Origin: Loxodes magnus | Taxonomy: Eukaryota; Ciliophora; Karyorelictea; Loxodida; Loxodidae | DNA: 64,000 nt | Direction of reading: 5' to 3' | Assembly (NCBI GenBank): GCA_946699065.1 | Contig: CAMPDV010000016.1 | Span: 248,001 to 312,000, forward strand | In this document: positions 56,754 to 64,000 of the stretch, piece after piece | How positions within the stretch are numbered: position 1 is the first letter of the stretch | How the letters are laid out: every line of letters begins with the position of its first letter | Translations under genes and position numbers: made by a program | The notes under the pieces: generated by a model | Database searches by the model: none | The model's input: only the letters and a program-made list of their open reading frames with translations | Told to the model about the DNA's origin: nothing

Positions 56754-57480
56754 TCTAGAAATACAGTATTGTATCTGTTAACTTTAATGTTCAAATATAT
56801 TTATCTCTTTAGTCATAGCTATATTAAACCATTAATGTGATTTATCTTAATAAAGTCCTTTAATATTAAGATTAATGCCAGGAGTATTATAATATAGCAT
56901 AATTATCCAAAAATAACCTTAGATAACAGAAATGTAAATAGTTAATTATTTAGGATATCTTGTATTTTATATTTATAAAGCTTTATTAAATCTAAAGCTT
57001 TACTATATTTAATCTTCTTTTCCACTCATTTATGCATCTCATTGTATACACTACCTTAGTTTAGTTTACTTTAGCTAGCATATTTTTTTATTAATATATA
57101 CAGCTTCCATTTTTATGAGATTTTACGATAAAGCTAGAAGTTTAAAAAGCATAAATATAAATAGTCAAATTGAATATCAGTGCCTTTTATTATTTTTATA
57201 CTTCAATTCCTTCCTTTATTGTACTCCTTCTTATCGCTTAGCCAGTCCCTAAATAATTAAAATGCAAAAGCCTTAATACCTATTTAAGGAGATATTTCAA
57301 AACTATAATAAGATTAAATAAGATAGATGATTGAAGCTTCAAATGGCAGTGTACAAATAAAGTGACGCATATAAAGGGTTTGCATGAAGCTTAGTTATCT
57401 TTTATTACTTGTAAATAGTTAGTTAAGAATTAAATTAAGCATTTTAAGCTTAAGGGTAATTAAAAGAAATCTAATTTAAA
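56754..57480. other. Spacer
   Basis: AT-rich DNA upstream of the PH-domain gene; no gene seen. Confidence 0.4.
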
Positions 57481-58344
57481 ATGGTTGACTCTGGTAATCT
57501 TTATGAAACCATAATAAAGGAAGGATGGATTGAGAAAAGATCTCGCTATTTGAAAGAATGAAGATAAAGATGGTTGGTATTAACTCCTTAATATTTACTA
57601 ACACTTAAAGCTATGAAAGGTTACAGTAATAAGCCAACTGAAAAAATTCTAGTTAAAGAATGTCTAACGGTGAAAGCAGCTGATGAAGAATTTAAGAAAG
57701 AGCTTATATTTGTAGGTTTTAATATTTAGTTAGTTGATACTTAACAGAGAACTTACTATTTTAGAGTAAAAGATTCAAATGAACGAGAGCAGTGGATTGG
57801 CGTTATCGGAAAATCTATGATAAAACCCTCTGGTCAGTTTTTATTTAGTTATGAGAAGCAAAAGCGAAGAAGAAATGCTGGATAACATGAACTGAGCTAT
57901 TTCAATTCAGTTTTCGACATTTTAGTTGATAAAATTTTATTTACATTTTTGCGTTCTAAAATCTAACATTTCTAGCTTCATTAAACATGCTTAGCAAAGT
58001 CTCATCCTCATATCTTAGATACAAGAATAAAATCTACTCCTCATTAGTTTAAAGCTCGCAATAGAACATTATGGTAAGCTTATTCAACTAACTTATATAT
58101 TTAAAAATTCACTAGAAAAAACAGAATTCATTTTATGCCGCTTTTTGTTTAAAATATTCTGTTAAACACATAATAAAATCTACTATTCTACCTATATTTT
58201 TGTAACCATTATCTGCATAAGAATCGTATAAATACCTCGGATAGCAAAGAACAATAAAGTGATGATTAAGTATAGTTAGCTTTATATAATGGTGAATATC
58301 TTCATATTAGATAAAGGAATTTGATATAGCTAATAGAAAGTTGA
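57481..58344 (+). CDS. PH-domain protein
   Basis: ATG 57481 to TGA 58342-58344, 287 residues. Residues ~10-120 form a pleckstrin homology domain: KEGWIEKRSRYLKEWRQRWL with the basic beta1-beta2 loop, VLTPQYLLTLKAMKGYSNKP, and the closing helix NEREQWIGVIGKSM with its invariant Trp. PH domains of this shape bind phosphoinositides and place proteins on membranes. After ~165 the sequence becomes AT-rich, and a GTAAGC after NRTLW (about 58075) could be a donor, so the true C-terminus may differ. Confidence 0.8.
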
Positions 58345-59764
58345 GCGACATTTTTTAATGAGTTTAAGAGAAAATTGAATTAAACAAAATGTAAGTTTAA
58401 AACACTATTTAAGCCAAAATATTTTTGCAGATTATAATTAATTATTAAGCAGTCAAAGATGTTTATGATGATATCTTATCCTTACCTACATTGGATGATC
58501 ATGATTATTTCTCTTACTGATTTATCATCTTTAGAATTCTCTTGACTTGTTTAGAGAATTCTCCCTGCTTTCTTCATTAAACTTATCTAAGCGTTAAATC
58601 ATTGATTTACTTTCAGTTTATTTTTAAACTATACTTATTTTGCTCAATTATAGGTAGCTGTCTCTTATCTGTTTACTAAATTTATTAGATATAAATTATC
58701 ATTCCAAACAGCTAAAACGTATTTATACTAAATCCTCCTTCAATTTTGAATTGAAATGATCTAACCATTATCAAACTCTCATTCAGCAATACCTTATTAA
58801 ATTTGCTAGTCTTAGGTATATCATATCTCTTTTTATATTTCTTAAAGGGAACCATTTAATCTAATTCTAAGTATAAAATCTAACGAAACAACCAAATTAA
58901 TTAAGACTTGGGAATAGAAGTACATAAATATGGAAAAGGAATAAACTAGCATTCTCATACTATATCTAATAATTTTGAGAAAGCTCCTTCAGTTTTTCAT
59001 GAAACAATACTTAAAGAGTGACTAATTAAAGTTTATGAAGTAAAGCAGAGACAAGGGAAAGGTTATTTTTAAAAAAGGATGAGCAAGAATTTGATTGATT
59101 ACATAAGAACTAAAAAGAATTTAGTCTTTACATTGATTATACAGTGTATAAAAAGTCTAGAAGTATCTCTAAGATTACTTAGTAAAATAGCTTCTTATTA
59201 ATAAATGATTACTCCTCTATATCATAATAGCTTAAGTAGATCTTTAATTTTACTAGAAATAAATTATCTCTTGCTATTACTAAATTCTATCTTATGTGCT
59301 ATAGTAAATCTAGGCTCAATTTGCTAAATATATACTATATAAAGAAATTTGAAGTAGTAATAAGAGGCTTAACTTAAAAGTTTTATCTGATTAAAAGATT
59401 CTTAGTGCTTAATAGCTAGAGTGAAATGGTAATCTAAAAGTCATATATTATAGCACTGCAAAATATATGTCTCTGACATTTTTCTTCTTAATCTAAGTAT
59501 CAGAATATTCTAATTTCTTACAGTCTTATGGATTTTATTAGCTAGCTTTATATAATTAAAATGCTACTTTCATAGTTATTGCTTTTTAAGAGGTATCAAT
59601 CTTCTTAGGGAAAGTTAGATTATAGTATATAAAGCTATCTCTAAGTACTGAGTTTCTTTTAATAAAGTAAGTCTCAAAAGAGTAAAGTTAGGAGGTAAGA
59701 TCTAAGGTGTATCATAAGGTATTAATATTTATTAATATTAGTAAATAAAGTTAGACTTGTAATA
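58345..59764. other. AT-rich spacer, no gene seen
   Basis: About 1.4 kb with no supportable gene on either strand. Confidence 0.4.
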
Positions 59765-60322
59765 ATGAAGGGAATAGTAGGATTGTTTAAGTTGCTAGTT
59801 ATAGCTTGTATTTTACAGTTTTCTTACTCTCATAGATTTAAAATTAAAGGCGTTCTACTTCCTAAGGAAATTAATGAAGAAATCTACTGCTATTCTTGCT
59901 TAACTTTAGTGGATTCTCTGACTTCCAAGTTGAAGATTACTTCAGGAGAGGCTGATGTGCTGGAGATTATTAATAAGAAATCCTGTGATAATATTCATCA
60001 TGGAAGGTTCTTTCCCAAGCATGATAGTAATAACTTTTGGAGAGGATGTATGACGTTATTGCAGAACTGGTAAGAATAGCTAGAAAGTAGTTTATATACT
60101 TATGTTAAAAATAAATATCCTTATTGGTGGATAGAATAAGACTTTTGTATTGAAGTCACAGCAGCTTGCAAGGATAGACTAGAACTTATAAAATAGAGCA
60201 GGGAAGATATACACAAAGTTTAGCAAGCTGATGCTCTTCCACCTAAGGGAGATTCCCAATGGGGAAGTGCAACTAACTACAAGATTTAGAAAAAGCATAT
60301 GGGTAAAAAAAAGGAACTTTGA
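59765..60322 (+). CDS. ER-retained saposin/canopy-like protein
   Basis: 185 residues, ATG 59765 to TGA 60320-60322, no intron. A signal peptide (GLFKLLVIACILQFSYS) is followed by a Cys pattern CYSC ... C ... C ... C ... C spaced as in saposin-B/canopy (CNPY) proteins, with VDSLTSKLKI and DFCIEVTAACKDRLEL as the helix edges. It ends KKEL, a variant of the KDEL retrieval signal, so residence in the ER lumen is likely. Canopy proteins help fold receptors; that role is only inferred. Confidence 0.7.
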
Positions 60323-60660
60323 GATTCTTATACTTATAAACCTATTAATTAGAAAGTTAAAAACTCACTTTTTACTTTTTATATATAAAGCCTTAAAAAC
60401 CAATTTGGATGCTTTTAGATTGCTAAATAGTTAAAAAGAACTAAGTTAAGCTAAGATATTTAAGATATAGCATTTAAAAGCACTAGATCTTAACTAAGAG
60501 ATACTTAATTATTATATAAAAGAATAATATCTTTGAATTATATTTATTTTAGTGTCTTTAAGACATATCTATAAGTCTATTTTGCTACTCTAAGTATTAG
60601 CTTAATTTTAAATTTAATATATTATTGAATTTGTATTTCTTATTAAATGTTTGACTGTTC
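60323..60660. other. Convergent spacer
   Basis: AT-rich DNA between converging genes. Confidence 0.4.
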
Positions 60661-61308
60661 TCACTATTGTTCTCTCTAAAAAGTTTCTCTTCCTCTGGGT
60701 AGTTCTCTTGATCTTGATCCTCTTCTTTACCCCCTTCCTTATCCTCTTCCATATCCTCTTCCATATCCTCTTCCTTATCCTCTTCCTCTCGTTCTTCCTC
60801 TAAATCCACCTCTAGACCTTCTATTACCACGGCTTGATCTTCCACGATTACCTCCTTCACCTTAAAAATCTCTTTAAAATTAGGGTCTTCTTAGTTATTC
60901 AAGAGGTAAAACTTTGACTTCACTATCTGGAAGAGGTGGTTAATATCCGACATTTTAAGTATCTAGTTGGTTTCTGCTTAAAGTAATTTCTAAGAAATTC
61001 AATCATCTAGTTTAAATGATAATATCAAGACCTTCTTCCAATGGTTGATAGGTATCAATACTTTCATTTGAAGTGATTTTGCTTAACTAATGAAGACCTT
61101 TAACCCTTCTTCTTATTATTTCAGCAAGTTATATAACTCTAGGAATAGCATTGCCAACTCCTTTAAGAACTACTGTAGATTCATTTTTTTCGAGGAATAA
61201 TGTAGCAGCATAGGCAACGTAATTTCTTATTATTCCCGTTGCTTTTACTCTTATTTCGTTTATTGGCTGAGGGTCCTTTTGCTTAGGTAATAGACGGTAC
61301 TTGTCCAT
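60661..61308 (-). CDS. Alba-family RNA/DNA-binding protein with RGG tail
   Basis: 215 residues, ATG 61308 to TGA 60661-60663, intronless. Residues ~15-105 are an Alba domain: INEIRVKATGIIRNYVAYAA, then VVLKGVGNAIPRVIQLAEII and RRRVKGLHQLSKI. Residues ~150-205 are an RGG/RGY region (repeats of GRG and GRGYGRG). Alba-RGG proteins (Rpp25/Mdp2-like subfamily) bind RNA, and in ciliates members have been linked to nuclear development and mRNA. The opposite reading of this Arg/Gly tail yields a spurious acidic ORF on the same strand in another frame, which should be ignored. Confidence 0.92.
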
Positions 61309-63058
61309 TTTTGCGAGAAACTTTAAAATGTAACTAGTAAGTACTTTATTTAATACTCTTCGTATTAATTTAAATACATACTTCTTAAATTATCACTAGC
61401 ATGCTCATCATCTTATTTCATACGAAAAGAAAGTTCATAGTGTGAGTTTATCATTTAGTCATTCTTGCTAACATTTTAAAGCCAATTTTAAAATATATAG
61501 ATACATATGTTATTCCAATTGCTTGCAGAAACAATGTACATTCCTCAATGATATATTTATTTTTCTTTCGATTTGAATGCCAGTAATAAATATAAAATTA
61601 AACCTCACAATTATTTCTTAAGAATTTAATCTTATAAGAAGTCTGAGGATAATGAACTATAACTTATTATATTTAAGTTGCTTTTAGATTAAATAAATGT
61701 AATTAACTTTCTAGGCCAGTATGTTTAATCCCTTTATAGATTATCTTTGATTTAGGCTCTTTTAAATTTAATTAGCAAATTAAGTTCTTTAGTTTTAAGT
61801 TTTTGCTAATTGTGTAATATAATTGCATATTATCTCTATGCTTAATTATTTTAAACTGTTTATTATTTGTTATATTATTAGGGTTTGAAAGGAAGCGTAT
61901 TTAATGAGCTAACTTATTGAAGTTATATAATGTTCTTGAATGATAACCTCTAAATTAATTTATGAATTGATGTTTAGTAAAAGAATGCTTATTTCTAGTT
62001 CTTTTTAAAACTTAACTTTATGCTTATTTAATATTCCAAAATACAGATCTTAATCAAATTTACAACTTAAATAGCTTAAATTTAAACAATAAAAGGGTTC
62101 TATTACTCATATTTATTAAATCAATTTAGGCTTTTTTGTCTTTCTATTGAATATCCTTTTTCCTTTTATATTGCTACTTTTAACTTTTGATTATTCTTTA
62201 TTTTAGAAATAGAATCTCTTTTTTGAATATACCAATTCCTTTTCATGCAATCCTATACTATTTATATGATATCCTTTTTAACTAATATTATGCACCATTA
62301 TTTACATTCTACTTATCTGTTACTTTATTAGGAAAACTAAAATTTATTAAGCTTGCCATTATATTATATTTGTTTGATTACTTAATTATAATTAAGCATT
62401 CCATTTTCATCCAAAATTATTCAAACTCGATTTAATTTTTAAACTTAAAGCCAAAATTTTCCCATAAACCAATCTTAAATTACAAGTTTACTTATTTCTA
62501 GTTATTAACTCTTAATCCTGATTGTTAGACATTTAGAAGATTCCAAAGATACTTATACTGTTGTATTAGCTTTATTAATTAGATATATACTTCTATTTAA
62601 TAAAATGTATCTTATCAAATTATTATTAAAACTAAATATACTAGCTATATTTATAATATGCTACTTTAATATAGATATATTGGTCATAAGGCTTTAGTTA
62701 TTATGCAAATTTAAAAAACTCTATTTATTATAGATCTATTCTAATCAAAGCTAGTTTAGCCTATTTATTTGCTTTATCTTACTCTTTTTAATAGCCTTTT
62801 TAGCACTGTAATATCAGATGCTTTATAAAAGAGGTAAATTATAAACATCACCACTAAGCTTTAACCTATAAAAGATAAAAGCTCTAAAATTATAATTGAA
62901 ATATGTATATCCTATTCTATCCTTTTATTATTTATCATATGTTTAACTATACTAAAGAGTAAATAGCAAGTTAATTTAAAGGATAAAGAGTTTTTATTTA
63001 AATAGAATAGATACCTTTGAGGTTAGAGTATTAATTACTAAAAAGATGTTTTATCTTG
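61309..63058. other. AT-rich spacer, no gene seen
   Basis: About 1.75 kb with nothing supportable. Confidence 0.4.
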
Positions 63059-63484
63059 TCATATTTCACTGTGTTCTTTTTCTCCACTTTTTTGCTCTAT
63101 TATTTTAAGATCATTTCCATAATTATTTTAATTATCTTTTTACTCTTTTGGCTTCACTTTTCTACCTAGCTGATTCCAAGGTTCTATATTGATTCCTTTT
63201 TCTTTAGCCTCCTTTTTAGTGCAGTCCTTGAAATTGATGACATCTGAAATTCTTGTTTAATCAGGCTTGAGGGGATTAGCACTAAAAACCTGATTATAAC
63301 ACTCTTCACTTAAACAGAAATTCTAGCAATTTTTTTCAAATCCCAGCCAATTAGGATCATATGAATCTTTGTTAGCACATTTCTTCTTACACTCTTCCAG
63401 TTTTCGTCTTAAATAAAATTCAAAATGTTCAGATCTTACTAACTACACATACACCACAATAGCGAATAGCAAGCAATATTTCAT
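63059..63484 (-). CDS. Secreted Cys-rich protein
   Basis: 141 residues, ATG 63484 to TGA 63059-63061. Signal peptide (YCLLFAIVVYVQLVRS), then a Cys framework C-x3-C ... C-x3-C-x4-C (EECKKKCANKDSYDPNWLGF, then NCQNFCLSEECYNQ) and a further Cys near residue 94. The later part is Lys/Asn/Gln-rich and hydrophilic. I do not know the family; the spacing suggests a small disulfide-linked extracellular or ER module. Confidence 0.7.
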
Positions 63485-64000
63485 TAGCTTTTATATTTAT
63501 TAAGAGCCTTTAATTACACTAATATTTGATATTTTAAACTTAAGCTTTAATCAATTCTAAAGATATCATATAGCTCAATACCTTTATTATCTACCCATTT
63601 TCTTACAATTTACTCTAGTGACTTATCATTGAATACCTCTAATACTTATACAGATATTAATTTAAATCAAGAATCTAATGCTTTATTATTAATATTCTGC
63701 TTTAATTTTATAAAATAGTCAATAATATACATTCTTGCTGTTATCTTGACTTATTATTGCTATGATACTATCTTAGTTTCGATATCTGTTCTCTTTATTT
63801 AAGCGATATTTGCTAGTGCTACTATCTAATTACCTAAATTACGATTTCCTGCTTAATTTCTTCTTTTTTGGCTTAAAATATGTTCCTATGCTTCTATATA
63901 GTTACCTAAACACTTTTATCAAAGATTTGCTATTCTAAAGGAGTTGACTAATTTTAAGTATTATACTTTCATATGACTAGTATATTTTAGGGATTTATAT
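63485..64000. other. Spacer to window end
   Basis: AT-rich DNA; nothing supportable. Confidence 0.4.

Noticed and set aside
60597..60860. Acidic Glu/Asp-rich ORF on the minus strand
   Set aside because: Shadow of the Arg/Gly repeat codons of the Alba-RGG gene in another frame.

Overview
ORGANISM. The window reads as nuclear DNA of a ciliate that has reassigned all three standard stop codons. TAA and TAG fall in frame throughout clear genes at glutamine positions. TGA also falls in frame at conserved tryptophans (for example 49809-49811, where two paralogous kinases have TGG), yet TGA is the codon at which almost every recognisable gene ends. This is the pattern of the karyorelict nuclear code (TAA/TAG = Gln, TGA = Trp or stop); a Loxodes-like ciliate is my best guess, from code usage only. 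The DNA is very AT-rich, spacers are long, and ordinary introns are tiny (16-25 nt, GTAA/GTAT...AG). Ordinary ORF finding breaks genes into pieces, so the calls below were made by reading frames by hand with this code.

LAYOUT. 1-660: 3' part missing of a membrane RING protein (-). 2038-2780: truncated VIT-VWA gene (-). 3078-4196: hypothetical (+). 4344-5018: R-SNARE (+). 5713-7674: cytosolic carboxypeptidase (+). 9061-10632: ADAT1-type tRNA adenosine deaminase (+). 11808-12524: Gln-rich protein (+). 16594-20654: pseudokinase gene (-) whose 3' 3 kb is a chain of about 120 tiny introns separated mostly by exons of exactly 3 nt. 21881-23378: Rdx-like protein with an Ig-like C-terminus (-). 24670-25512: coiled coil plus LC8-like domain (+). 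25871-26690: COQ5 (+). 27229-29563: PERK-like membrane kinase (-). 31301-33634: one or two poorly resolved genes with a CCHC knuckle (-). 33670-34146: hypothetical (+). 36673-37035: small membrane protein (-). 38630-50307: three tandem cGMP-dependent-kinase paralogues (+). 54106-56753: two genes, the second a coiled-coil protein (+). 57481-58344: PH-domain protein (+). 59765-60322: ER-retained saposin/canopy-like protein (+). 60661-61308: Alba-RGG protein (-). 63059-63484: secreted Cys-rich protein (-). The rest is AT-rich spacer in which I see no supportable gene.

MAIN RESULT. Between 16603 and 19680 the minus strand is tiled almost without gaps by units of the form intron(15-25 nt)-NNN, i.e. 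...AG|NNN|GTAA.... The introns match the ordinary introns of neighbouring genes in length and borders. Read one codon per exon, the triplets give a peptide of roughly 115 residues with no stop other than Trp-TGA, containing a hydrophobic stretch, joined in frame to the upstream pseudokinase exon and ending at a TGA directly after the last intron. This looks like a gene segment encoded one amino acid per exon. Some introns abut with no exon between them, and a 25-bp exon-intron unit is freshly triplicated, suggesting how the array grows.

Other themes: a tandem family of N-terminally MG-C(C) cyclic-nucleotide kinases that all carry DFR instead of DFG; cilium, tubulin and membrane-traffic genes (carboxypeptidase, LC8-like, Rdx/Ig, SNARE); and RNA-related genes (ADAT1, Alba-RGG).
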